Source of the DNA: Xestospongia bergquistia
Lineage: Eukaryota; Porifera; Demospongiae; Haplosclerida; Petrosiidae
DNA length: 64,000 bases
Reading direction: 5' to 3'
NCBI GenBank assembly: GCA_963965975.1
Contig: OZ014421.1
Coordinates: 1,121,001 to 1,185,000 of the forward strand
Shown here piece by piece: positions 22,931-34,500 of the stretch (the first letter of the stretch is position 1; every line of letters starts with the position of its first letter). Position numbers and translations under genes: made by a program. Below the pieces are notes generated by a model, which saw only the letters and a list, made by a program, of their open reading frames with translations, was not told the DNA's origin and ran no database searches.

Positions 22931-23683
22931 CAATCATGAACTCCTACACAATATGATCTATGATCACAGCCTCCCTTGGTCTACAAAGTCACAATTATTT
23001 CTGAGGCTGTTAATACAAATTATAAACTGTTCTGCAAACTTGTCGTTTTGGCTGTGCTTGTTAAAGCAATCATGTTCAGAAGTTAGAATTTTTTCCTTAC
23101 TTTAAAGAAAACATCAAATTTCTCGAGGACTTGATCATAGTCAGTATGTTGGTCCTCCATAGGATTCATCCAGAACGAGGTAGCTTCAGCATCTTCCATG
23201 CAGTAATAAAAGAAACTTAACATATTTTCCAAAAGGATTTTAATTTTTTTTCTGATACATGGAAATTTTAGTCACTGACAACTTACCAACTATAAATACA
23301 TTAAATCAGTTTGAATGTATTACCCAACTAATTATCGTTAAACTCTGACCATGCCCACTTTATCAATTTTTGCGTTATGTGCTTATTGCCATAAGCAGTC
23401 ACATAGTGACTACTTATGGCAACAAGCACTTCACCTTGTTTGTAAATATCAAGTTGTCTGTCTCTAGATGTACATAAATATTAACCATTTGTTGTAATTG
23501 AAAAGGTGACTTCATAATAAACACTTATTAGCTAAGAACAACATGTAAATGTATCATGTTATGCATAAAAAGTCAAATTATTAAAGAATACAATTTCTTA
23601 CTACACCATAATATATATAATACATATAGGACATAAGAAGCTATACATTATTTAATCATCAAATGTTGTCAGAATCAGCAACA
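22931..23683. repeat. BH4 3' flank and intergenic remnant
   Basis: No gene. 22931-23250 looks unique and AT-rich. From ~23360 the sequence is the conserved 3' flank ('taagcagtcacatagtgact', 'caagttgtctgtctctagat'), nearly identical to the BH5 3' flank at 31270-31553, consistent with BH4 and BH5 being a recent pair. Confidence 0.5.
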
Positions 23684-26600
23684 TTAGTCATCCTTGTCAA
23701 ACAACATTGATTCTCGTTCCATTCCCATTGACACCACTGACATTGGAACAGATCTTCTTTCATCATCAGAAGGATTTGAATGTGTGAAAGGAAGTTTCAG
23801 ATCATTAGAAGTAGAGGATGGTGGAGGTTTCTTGAATCTATTCTTGACTTTTGTAATTTGTTGTTGTAAATAAGATTTTAATAGACAATCCCAGACATGA
23901 TAGAACTTCAGACGATCCCAAACATGATAAAATATAATACCACAGAATACAACAAATGATATTGATACTAAAATAATACTTGACACTTGTCCTTTTAATT
24001 TGTCGCTGTCATTTGTAGTTCGTACATTCATATAAGCCATAAGCATGAGGTTAAGAATAAAAAATTCTTCCAGGTAATCCAAAGGAAAGTGTCGATATAT
24101 TCCCCTGAAAATGCGATACATGAAGATAATAACTATTAAAAACGATAGTAACACATCCGAACTTTTGGTAGCGTTAGTGTCTACAGAGACAGTCAGTGCT
24201 ATGATAATCCGAACAAACAATAAAAATCCAGTCCAAAAACGACACTTGTCCTTATATGGACCTCCATATGCATCAAAGAAAGGCTTCATATATGTTGACA
24301 ACTTTTGGCAGCAACACATGTACTTTGATAGAGGTCCTTCAAATAATGGTATAGTAAGAAGGTATAAGGTGTATGGAACAATAAGAGAAATGAGTACAGC
24401 CAGCGAGAACAAGAACAATGGTATATGACAACCTCTGAAATATTGGATATTAGCATCAACGTACCACCTCAGTAATGTGACATTATTCTCACCACTACAT
24501 TGTATATTAGTGTGATTAAGGACTTGGAAGACAATACGTATCAGTTTGGTATAAGAAAGAAGGATCATGGTGGCTAGTACTGGAATTACTTGTCTTCCAA
24601 CAAGTCGAACTACTTTGCTAGAATATTTTGATAATATTATGATAAGTATTAGAATGAACCAAATGTAAGATGGAAAAATAAATTGTAACCAAGCCTTACT
24701 GCAAGAACCCATGCCTTGAATGAAACAAGTCTCAATATCCAGATCTAGGTTGATCCAGGAAATGAATTGACTAAGAAAAATCACAGGATATTTAGGGAAA
24801 AAGATGTGTTCGTACATTTTGACAACATTAGCATAAAATATAAGTCCATTGATTGTACCCACTGACACAGTTAAGTTTAAAGCAATTACAAAAGCTACCA
24901 GTGCTATACCAGCTAAAGCAAATGGAATGATAAGAGCTATGTAGTCATTAGTACATTGTCCACATTGATTGGAACCTAACATGAGACTGAGTCCTTCAGC
25001 ACATTGTCCACAGAGTGTTCCAGAACGATTGAGAAGACACTGTGGTTCAGGAGATGTGATGTTAAAAATAACTGTTCCTTCATTGCAATAATCAAAGGGG
25101 CAGTTATGATAAACAATAAGACAGTTTGAGTCATTTTCATAACCAATCCACATATCATCATGTCTTCTTATAAGTTGGGTGTTGACATTACATGTTATTG
25201 AAGATGTTTTTAATTCAGGCCTGCAAATGCAAATATCATTTACCAGTGGATAACCAATTGGACAGGACTCAATGTTAACATTAATGACTTTATCATAATG
25301 TTCATATAAATGATATAAATGTTCACTGATTGAACGCTGTAGTGTAGCGCGAACCCTTGTTGTCTTTAATGAAGGATTTGCTGTTAACTTGAAGGTTACA
25401 TTGGTACAAACTGCTTTTAGTCTAGTATTGTCAGTTAGTACGGTAGCTGAGGAACTATCTGATATCAAATTTATCACACCTTTTGTTAAGCTGTTATGTA
25501 TACCAACAGTAGCTAGTGATATATTGACATTAATTCCAGGCATTGCAAATATGCTGATGCTTTTAATAGAGCAATTTTTTCTGTTTGTTTCACAAAAACA
25601 TACTTGAATAGGATCTGATGACACTACTGATAAACCTGTCTGTTGAGGATAGTGGAATAGATGATTGAAGTAAAGTGTGTTTATACAATCTTCAACTTTA
25701 TTAATGTATAGGACATCACCAGATATGTCAGCTGTATTTTTAACAAAATATAACACTGTTTTAGTATCATTAAGGTTATGATAAGGAATGACTCTAAAGA
25801 AACAGTCTGTGGCAAGAACTTGATCATGATATATAAAGATTCCTCCACCTGACTCACTTGCATGATTACTTATAAATGATGTGTTTGTATTCTGTTTTAG
25901 CAATAGTTGAGAGGATTTGTATAAAGCAATACCTCCACCATAAATACCTGAATTGTTTACAAAGATGTTATGTCCATCAAATGTTATTAGACTATTTTCA
26001 GCGACTAAACCAGTTGTGTTATGATTACTAACTTCAAGTTGATCAAATGTAACATTATTAACATTGATTACTACAACAACAGATCGATATCCTTTTTGAT
26101 ATACATCAATTTTACGAATTACTTCATTGAAACGAAATGAAACATTTGTAAAAAGAAAGCTATTTTCCAAATTGACTTGAACTGAACGGAGAAGCAAACC
26201 TGATGCAAAGTATGCAGTATTATTGGATATAGTGCAGTTACTGAACTCAATACTACTAGTTTCTGCATGTGAATCAATGTGTACTCCTCCTCCATCAGAC
26301 TGAGCAGTATTATTGTATATAATGCAGTTACTAAACTTAATACTACTATCATCGAATAAAAACGCATTCACTCCTCCTCCATTAGCTATAGCACTATTGT
26401 TGCATATATTGCAGTTACTAAATTCAATACTGCCATTCTTATATGATATAATATGCATTCCCCCTCCATTATAAGCAGTATTGTTACATATTGTACAGTT
26501 ACTAATCTCAATACTACCACCTCCGAGCAATGTAATATACACCCCTCCTGCATACCAACCATTATTGTGTGAAAACACACCATTTCTAATGATTACATCA

Positions 26601-27310
26601 GCTTCATGATCATCATCATACCACAAGTATATGCCAGATCCAAAATACAGTGTAAAATTTGATTCCAAAATAGTAAGTTTAGACAGTCTGTTAGTGTGGT
26701 CATTATTGACTATATATACATTGGCTAAGAAATATTCTTGAGTTATATTATTAGCAAATGAAGAATTAGCAATTAACACATCATAAGAATTACGAATAAC
26801 GAGTCCATCACCTGAACCATTCTGGACTGATACATATTCTAATGTAACATTATCGATGTTAGCAAAGTACAAACTAGCACTATATAATTGATCCCGTTTA
26901 AACCCACAGTCTGCTATTGTTAATGTCTTCAATACAACATCACTGCTACTAATAAATTGTATACCATTTTCGTTGCTAACATTACACCTTATTACTGAGG
27001 TGGATTGCGTAACTGTCTTATGGAAGCCTTGTTCTATATGACCCAGTCCCTGTAAAGTTATATTACTTACATTAATGATGTACAATATACCTTGTAGAGT
27101 ATGAGTTCCCTCTAGAAAGTAGAAGACTGAATCATCATTGAAGTAAGACGAATAATCATCAATATAGTAGGAGAGGCTGTGACAAAATGTGTTAGTAGGA
27201 CAAGGTACTCCATTAGGAGCTGCAGAGACATAATACTTAGAAGCAGTAACATCTCCACTGTAGATATACAGTATAACTGATGCTATATAATAGATATGAC
27301 ACCAGCTCAT
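23684..27310 (-). CDS. BH4: beta-helix/multi-TM receptor-like protein, complete
   Basis: Single exon, 1208 residues, starting MSWCHIYYIASV with a signal peptide ending at V-T-A-S (~24). Four regular rungs lie at ~250-373. The Cys-rich module has CGQC at ~766, with M-W-I-G-Y-E-N and C-P-F-D-Y-C before it. Hydrophobic segments run ~788-1137, and the tail ends R-E-S-M-L-F-D-K-D-D. It is the sister copy of BH5: from residue ~160 through the membrane-proximal region the two are almost identical, while the first ~160 residues and several transmembrane loops differ. That pattern suggests gene conversion of the middle of the gene. It has a class II promoter with a TATA-like box at 27507-27517. A surface protein of unknown ligand is inferred. 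Confidence 0.92.
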   Translation of the reverse strand: MSWCHIYYIASVILYIYSGDVTASKYYVSAAPNGVPCPTNTFCHSLSYYIDDYSSYFNDDSVFYFLEGTHTLQGILYIINVSNITLQGLGHIEQGFHKTVTQSTSVIRCNVSNENGIQFISSSDVVLKTLTIADCGFKRDQLYSASLYFANIDNVTLEYVSVQNGSGDGLVIRNSYDVLIANSSFANNITQEYFLANVYIVNNDHTNRLSKLTILESNFTLYFGSGIYLWYDDDHEADVIIRNGVFSHNNGWYAGGVYITLLGGGSIEISNCTICNNTAYNGGGMHIISYKNGSIEFSNCNICNNSAIANGGGVNAFLFDDSSIKFSNCIIYNNTAQSDGGGVHIDSHAETSSIEFSNCTISNNTAYFASGLLLRSVQVNLENSFLFTNVSFRFNEVIRKIDVYQKGYRSVVVVINVNNVTFDQLEVSNHNTTGLVAENSLITFDGHNIFVNNSGIYGGGIALYKSSQLLLKQNTNTSFISNHASESGGGIFIYHDQVLATDCFFRVIPYHNLNDTKTVLYFVKNTADISGDVLYINKVEDCINTLYFNHLFHYPQQTGLSVVSSDPIQVCFCETNRKNCSIKSISIFAMPGINVNISLATVGIHNSLTKGVINLISDSSSATVLTDNTRLKAVCTNVTFKLTANPSLKTTRVRATLQRSISEHLYHLYEHYDKVINVNIESCPIGYPLVNDICICRPELKTSSITCNVNTQLIRRHDDMWIGYENDSNCLIVYHNCPFDYCNEGTVIFNITSPEPQCLLNRSGTLCGQCAEGLSLMLGSNQCGQCTNDYIALIIPFALAGIALVAFVIALNLTVSVGTINGLIFYANVVKMYEHIFFPKYPVIFLSQFISWINLDLDIETCFIQGMGSCSKAWLQFIFPSYIWFILILIIILSKYSSKVVRLVGRQVIPVLATMILLSYTKLIRIVFQVLNHTNIQCSGENNVTLLRWYVDANIQYFRGCHIPLFLFSLAVLISLIVPYTLYLLTIPLFEGPLSKYMCCCQKLSTYMKPFFDAYGGPYKDKCRFWTGFLLFVRIIIALTVSVDTNATKSSDVLLSFLIVIIFMYRIFRGIYRHFPLDYLEEFFILNLMLMAYMNVRTTNDSDKLKGQVSSIILVSISFVVFCGIIFYHVWDRLKFYHVWDCLLKSYLQQQITKVKNRFKKPPPSSTSNDLKLPFTHSNPSDDERRSVPMSVVSMGMERESMLFDKDD

Positions 27311-27640
27311 GATGGCAGTGTGTTAAACAGCAGATGAATGAAATATTACGTGTGCCCTTTGCTACAAAATTCAACTTCCAGATTTTGAGATCTAGATTTT
27401 TTACTTATATCGATTTTTATGACGATCAAATATATATTAAGATATTAAGTAAAAAGTCGATTGAGTAAAAAGTCGATTGATGCCAGAAACAGATCGTTAT
27501 GGGCTACCTTTTATATGAACAGAAAACGTCATTGTTTATTTAAACGATATTGTCTGTATCGACGTCCGAAGAACGGCACATATCGGTAACATCATCTAAA
27601 TCTATTTTTCTCATCAAAAGATAACTTAATAGTCATCTCT
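27311..27640 (-). promoter_or_regulatory. Class II promoter of BH4
   Basis: On the minus strand a TATA-like CATATAAAAGG lies at 27507-27517, about 200 bases upstream of the start. Further up is the class II block with 'gaacggcac' and 'cggtaacatcatct', where the CACGTG core of BH5/BH6 is degraded to CACATA (27577-27582). The remaining positions are shared with the BH5, BH6 and orphan copies. Function is inferred from conservation. Confidence 0.55.
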
Positions 27641-28378
27641 AAAGTAGAAGCAATATAATTGTATTGACGGAACATTAATGCATACCACAGTTTGTTTTAA
27701 CAAGTAATAATTGCATATTAAAAAATTGAAAATTGAAAAATTGAAAAAGGAAAGAATTTCGTCTATACATCTGACGACGATAGACTAAGCTTATGCTATA
27801 ACTACACATGACCAGTAAACACCGCTATATAATATTCTATAGTAATAATATCACTTTAACGTAATTATGAACCTAGTATCTTGTGATTCAAAGCTTCGTT
27901 GCTTATACTGTAGTATTCTTTCGTTGTATCAAGAAAACTGTAAACAAAAATAGTAGAACTATAGACATATATACCTGACGCTGTTGTATTTACTAGTAGA
28001 AAAACTATAAAACTACATTCTTAACTAGATGAACAATTTATTAATCATGTAGTCTGTACACCCATTACAAATCTTACCATATTGTTGGCTGTGATCATAT
28101 TTGTGTCATATGTCTGTTATGATAAGCAGTCACATGTATGATGAAGTAAGAGGTGACTTGTACATTTTTGCAATTGTAAATTGATCTATCACTAGATGTA
28201 CGTAAATATTAGCAGTTGGTATAAAAGAAAATGTAAATTTATATAACTTTATAATTAATATACTCACTAGCTAACAATAACACAGTAAATGGAACATTAT
28301 ATAAAATAATTGTTAAGACAATACATTATCTTATTATTCTTACAACACTACTATTATATATAAGATATAACAATTATA
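27641..28378. repeat. Intergenic: dispersed 3'-flank module without gene
   Basis: ~27880-28380 is a copy of the module that normally lies downstream of a family gene ('cagtcacatgtatgatgaag', 'atctatcactagatgtacgt'), but no coding sequence follows it. This is likely the trace of a lost gene copy. Confidence 0.5.
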
Positions 28379-28625
28379 TACACTGTAAAAATTGATTAGT
28401 TGACTTAACCATTACTTGGTTATACAGGTTGCAATTATAAACTTATTTTGTCGAAAAAATAAGCATAACATTGTTTTTATTACTAATGTACTACTGTTTA
28501 TATAGCTACATAACCATTAATTTTATAACACATTAGTAATCAAAATAATATTAAGTTTACTTTTTGCATATGCAACCTGAATAACCATGTTTTGGTTAAA
28601 TCAACTAATCAATTTTTACAGTGTA
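28379..28625. mobile_element. MITE with long terminal inverted repeats and TA target duplication
   Basis: The ends are CACTGTAAAAATTGATTAGT (28381-28400) and its near-perfect inverse ending CAGTG at 28623. The inverted arms extend inward over ~110 bases each. Both sides are flanked by TA (28379-28380 and 28624-28625). No coding capacity. The TA duplication and short length fit a Tc1/mariner-type non-autonomous element; the superfamily is an inference. Confidence 0.75.
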
Positions 28626-30619
28626 GATGATATGAGATCAACAAATGTTAATGTAGTGTTATTGTGATACTTGTGGCTTAAGATGATAATCTAGTACTAT
28701 TGAGGTACCTCAATAGTACAAGATAATTGTAACATCTAGCGAATCAGGTAAACATAATAGAATGTATGTAGCGCAGGATAAAATAATAATGCACATTAAG
28801 CAGCACTCCCATATACATTAGTAAAAGGAAACTTTACATCTGCATGCTATCTACAAGCTGTTAAAATAACAAGGCTGTTATATCTGACAACTGGACATTT
28901 TGAATGCTGAATCCCTGCTAAATATAAATACATTGAAAGATTTGTTTGAATAAATTATCTAAACAATAAAGTCTGTTTAATTCTAATCATGACCATTTTA
29001 TCATATTGGCATGAAAATGTAACAAAAACAGGATGTAATTTTGTATTATATGAAACTATTACCCCTGGAACTTAGAAGATATGTATCTTTTTTTAAGCAT
29101 TATAGACCTTGTGTTTAAAAATATGATATTTTAACCACCTTTAGTATATCATCAATCAACAATATTACTGCCTTACTTGTAATGAACTTTATAGTAACAG
29201 CTCAGGCCTAAAGCAATAGTAGATAAGTAATGAAAACATTATGTTGCTTATTATCTGCTTAAATAAGTTTGTTAAATGCGACCTGTATAAACAGATATTG
29301 GTTAAATAAACCAATCAGTGTTTATATATATATATATATATATATAGTCTTTCCACCCACTAATAATGATACATATTAATATTAGGTTATAATCACATTA
29401 AACTAATGTTCTCATCATATGTATTATATGTAGTGATAAGCAGTATATCAGTTACATATACAATAGAGTATAGTTAAAACATATTATGTATAGTGTGTAC
29501 AACCTAATTAGGAAGTCAAAAGCTTGTATGTTATGTTTCTAGTCAATAAACCATAATAGTTACAATACAGTCCATTAGTTAGTAAAAGTTAGTTTATTGT
29601 GTAGTCTGTTTAGTATTAAAGCAATCAGGAAATAAAATCCAATTTCATTAGAAAGTTGAAGTAGATTTTTTATAGTTCAAAATAAACTAATTATAATAAG
29701 TCAATATAGGCTAGTATGTAATCCAATAGTTATCATAAAGTAATCAAGGAAGCAATAGCTATTCTTTAATTGGCATAGTGTGTAATTCAATAATCATCTA
29801 GTTATGTAAATGTATAGTAGTCAGGAAACTAACTTAACAAGATAAATAAGTGTTCTGAGCAATAGTTGAATAGTAAGCTAATTAGAGAGCCAAAATTAAA
29901 TTAATGTATAGTCCTTTATTCTAGTTATCAGAATAAAGGATGGAAAGCCATGAAGGCTAAGTCCATTTATCAGAAATGCCAATTAAGAGTATATTGTAAT
30001 GTGAAGAACAATTGTCATTTAAAAACTGATTACAAAGGAACAAATATTATATATTGAACTGCACAATGTGTAGTTCAATTTTAAACTGAATAGACTATTG
30101 TGACGTCCAAATTAGTCAAGAAACTATTTAACAAATTGAAGTTATATTTCTGTACATCATAATTGATGTTAATGTTGTCTAATGATATAATTAATTAGGA
30201 AGCACTAAAAGGTAGTGTGTAGTTCACTAGTTGGAAAACCAATTATAAAGAAAGGATAGCATGTGCTCCTGAATAGTAGTAATGCATTTACTGAGTACAG
30301 CAAAATTTATATAAATATGTATGAACATATTATATTTATATGTATATATACATATTTATATTTTAAAGTATATAGTCTTATATTTGTACATTGCATTTGT
30401 TACTTGTTCTTTATTTGATTTTCTTTATAATTATTTCAATTTATTTCTGATGTAACACTGTATATAAAAGAACTCTGCATTGATCTGCATTGTTAAGAAT
30501 GCTGCATGTCTCCACACAGTGATAAAATGAAGGCTGTTCTCTTTGTTTTGATCTTTATATATTGATGGTGGAAAAACTCTTTGAAAATTCCTTAGAAATT
30601 AATATTTATGTCATAATGT
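28626..30619. repeat. Intergenic repeats between BH4 and BH5
   Basis: No gene. It holds a perfect 26-base palindrome at 28694-28719, a fragment at ~29150-29300 related to the right arm of the foldback element at 38900-39465, a TA microsatellite at ~29317-29345, and AT-rich sequence to ~30530. ~30130-30160 is a paralogous site that lacks the transposon found at 50285-50791. Confidence 0.5.
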
Positions 30620-31232
30620 TAACCTCGCTATGCGTGGGCGCTTTACTGTAGTCTGTCAGTGTGTGTGTGTATGTCTGTTACCTGGGCAAATGGCTTTGAA
30701 CTGCTTTAACTCGGTACTGGTAGACACCAAATTATTATGGACGGTAGCAAAACTTCTGTACTTCTTAAGAATACTGCCAAAAGGAGCATCAAACGAACAA
30801 AAAGCTTTAAAAGTCTGAAAAACCTTTTAAAAAGCACAGCTTTCAGTGAAGACTCGAGAATTCAATAAAAATGTCCTGCATACAGCTTATGACATTTTCC
30901 AACTTTTTAAAGTGATATTTTTTGCAAAAATACTTCTTTGGAAGTTATGACAGTTTTACTAACTTTAGCTTTGTCAATACATTGAGCGTGAATAAAAAAT
31001 ACTATCACCATAGCTGTCATTGGAGAATCACTAACTTTTACTAAGAAGTTGGAAAGTATTGGATTTTTTGTCAATTAGAGTACAAAGTACCCAGTAGACG
31101 CACTAAAAGGCAAAACTTTTTTCTCTTTGAATGAAGAGAAATGCAGAGTCATCAAATCATCTTACGTATCCACGTGGATTACGTCACTTGAAGAGGATAA
31201 GGAAGTCTCTGGATAAGACCACAGCGAGGTTA
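30620..31232. mobile_element. Possible non-autonomous DNA element with short inverted ends
   Basis: TAACCTCGCT at 30620-30629 is matched by its inverse AGCGAGGTTA at 31223-31232, which reads as an 8-base inverted end plus a TA duplication. The interior has a higher GC content and less repetition than its neighbours. The 62-codon plus frame at 30630-30818 is inside it and has no recognisable content. Ten matching bases are weak evidence. Confidence 0.35.
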
Positions 31233-31553
31233 GGCACTTTAGTGCATTTCATTTTTGCTTTATTTGATTATTGCCATAAGCAGTCACATGGTGACTGCTT
31301 ATATCAATAAGCACTTCACCTCTGTTTGTAAATATCAAGTTGTCTGTCACTAGATCTAGATGTAGATAAATATTAAACATTTGTTGTAATTGAAAAGGTG
31401 ACTTCATAATAAACATTTATTAGCTAAGAACAACATGTAAATGTATCATGTTATACCCGAAAAAGTCAAATTATTAAAGAAGACAATTTCTTACAACAAT
31501 ATAAATACATATGACATGAAAGCTATACATTTAATCAGCAAATGTTGTCAGAA

Positions 31554-34500
31554 TCAGCAAAATTGGTCATCCTTGTCAAACAACATTGATTCTTGTTTCA
31601 TTCCTATTGACACAACCAATATTGGAATAGGTCTTTCATCATCAGAAGGATCTGAACGTGTAAAAGGAAGTTCCATATCATTTGAAGTTGAGGATGGTGG
31701 AAGTTTCTTGAATCTATTCTTGATATTTGTAATTTGTTGTTGCAAATAAGATTTTAACAGATGATCCCAAACATGATAAAATATAATACCACAGAATATA
31801 ACAAATGATATTGATACTAAAATAATACTTGACACTTGTCCTTTTAATTTGTCGTTGTCATTTGTAGTTCGTACATTCATATAAGCCATAAGCATGAGGT
31901 TAAGAATAAAAAATTCTTCCAGGTAATCCAAAGGAATGTGTCGATATATTCCCTTGAAAATAAGATACATGAAGATAATAACTATTAAAAGAGATAGTAA
32001 CACATCCGAACTTTTGGTAGCGTTAGTGTCTACAGAGACAGTCAGTGCTATGATAATCCGAACAAGTAATAAAAATCCAGTCCAAAAACGACACTTGTCC
32101 TTATATGGACCTCCATATGCATCAAAGAAAGGCTTTATATATGTGGAAAACCTTTTAAAACAACACATGTACTTTGATAGAGGCCCTTCAAATAATGGTA
32201 TAGTAAGAAGGTATAAGGTGTATGGAACAATAAGAAAAATAAGTACAGCCAGTGAGAACAGGAACAATGGTATATGACAACCTTGTACATATTGCACATT
32301 GGCATCAATATACCACCTCAACAATGTGACATTATTGTCACCATCACATTGTATTTTAGTATAATGAAGGACTTGAAAGACAATACGTATCAGCTTTGCA
32401 TAAGAAAGAAGGATCATAGTGGCTAATACTGGAATTATTTGTTTTCCAAAAAGTCGAACTACTTTGCTAGAATATTTTGATAATATTATGATAAGTAATA
32501 AAATAAGCCAAACATAGGCTGGAAAAATGAACTGTAACCATGTCTTAGTGCAAGAACCCAAGCCATGAATGAAACAAGTCTCAATATCCAGATCTAGGTT
32601 GATCCAGGAAATGAACTGACTAAGATACATCACAGGATATTTAGGAAAGAAGATGTGTTCGAACATTTTGACAACATTAGCATAGAATATAAGTCCATTG
32701 ATTGTACCCACTGACACTGTTAAGTTTAAAGCGATTACAAAAGCTACCAGTGCTATACCAGCTGAAGCAAATGGAATGATAAGAAATATATAGTTATTAG
32801 TACATTGTCTACATTGATTGGAACCTAACATGAGACTGAGTCCTTCAGCACATTGTCCACAAAGTGTTCCAGAACGATTGAGAAGACACTGTGGTTCAGG
32901 AGATGTGATGTTAAAAATAACTGTTCCTTCATTGCAATAATCAAAGGGGCAGTTATGATAAACAATAAGACAGTTTGAGTCATTTTCATAACCAATCCAC
33001 ATATCGTCATGTCTTCTTATAAGTTGGGTGTTGACATTACAAGTTATTGAACATGTTTTTAATTCAGGCCTGCAAATGCAAATATCATTTACCAATGGAT
33101 AACCAATTGGACAGGACTCAATGTTAACATTAATGACTTTATCATAATGTTCATATAAATGATAAAAATGTTCACTGATTGAACGCTGTAGTATAGCACG
33201 AACCCTTGTTGTCTTTATTGAAGGATTTGCTGTTAACTTGAAGATTACATTGGTACAACCTGCATTTATTCTAGTATTTTCAGCTAGTACGGTAGCTGAG
33301 GAACTATCTGATATCAAATTTATCACACCCTTTGTTAAGCTGTTATGTATACCAACAGTAGCTAGTGATATATTGACATTAATTCCAGGCATTGCAAATA
33401 TGCTGATGCTTTTAATAGAGCAATTTTTTCTGTTTGTTTCACAAAAACATGCTTGAATAGGATCTGATGACACTACTGATAGACCTGTCTGGTGAGGATA
33501 GTGAAATAGATGATTAAAGTAAAGTGTGTTTATACAATCTTCAACTTTATTAATGTATAGGACATCACCAGATATGTCAGCTGTATTGTTGACAAAATAT
33601 AACACTGTTTTAGTATCATTAAGGTTATGATAAGGAATAACTCTAAAGAAACAGTCTGTGGCAAGAACTTGATCATGATATATAAAGATTCCTCCACCTG
33701 ACTCACTTGCATGATTATTGATAAATGATATGTTTGTATTCTGTTCTAGCAATAGTTGAGAGGATTTGTATAAAGCAATACCTCCACCATAAATGCCTGA
33801 ATTGTTTACAAAGGTGTTATTTCTATCAAATGTTAATAGACTATTTTCAGCGACTAAACCAGTTGTGTTATGATTACTAACTTCAAGTTGATCAAATGTA
33901 ACATTATTAACATTGATTACTACCACAGCAGATTGATATCCTTTTTGATATACATCAATTTTACGAATTACTTCATTGAAACGAAATGAAACATTTGTAA
34001 AAAGAAAGCTATATTCCAAATTGACTTGAACTGAACGGAGAAGCAAACCTGATGCAAAGTATGCAGTATTATTGGATATAGTGCAGTTACTGAACTCAAT
34101 ACTACTAGTTTCTGCATGTGAATCAATGTGCACTCCTCCTCCATCAGACTGAGCAGTATTATTGTATATAATGCAGTTACTAAACTTAATACTACTTTCA
34201 TCAAATGAAAACGCATTTACTCCTCCTCCATTCGCTATGGCACTATTGTTGTATATATTGCAGTTACTAAATTCAATACTGCCATTCTTATATGATCTAA
34301 TGCACATTCCCCCTCCATTATAAGCAGTATTGTTACATATAGTGCAGTTACTGAACTCAATACTACCACCTCCGAGCAATGTAATATACACCCCTCCTGC
34401 ATACCAACCATTATTGTGTGAAAACATACTATTTCTAATGTTTACATCAGCTTCATGATCATCACCATACCACAAGTATATGCCAGATCCAAAATACAGT

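Noticed and set aside
30630-30818. 62-codon plus frame
   Set aside because: Inside the putative inverted-end element, with no recognisable protein.
31441-31749. 102-codon plus frame across the BH5 3' end
   Set aside because: Antisense shadow of the BH5 tail and its 3' flank.
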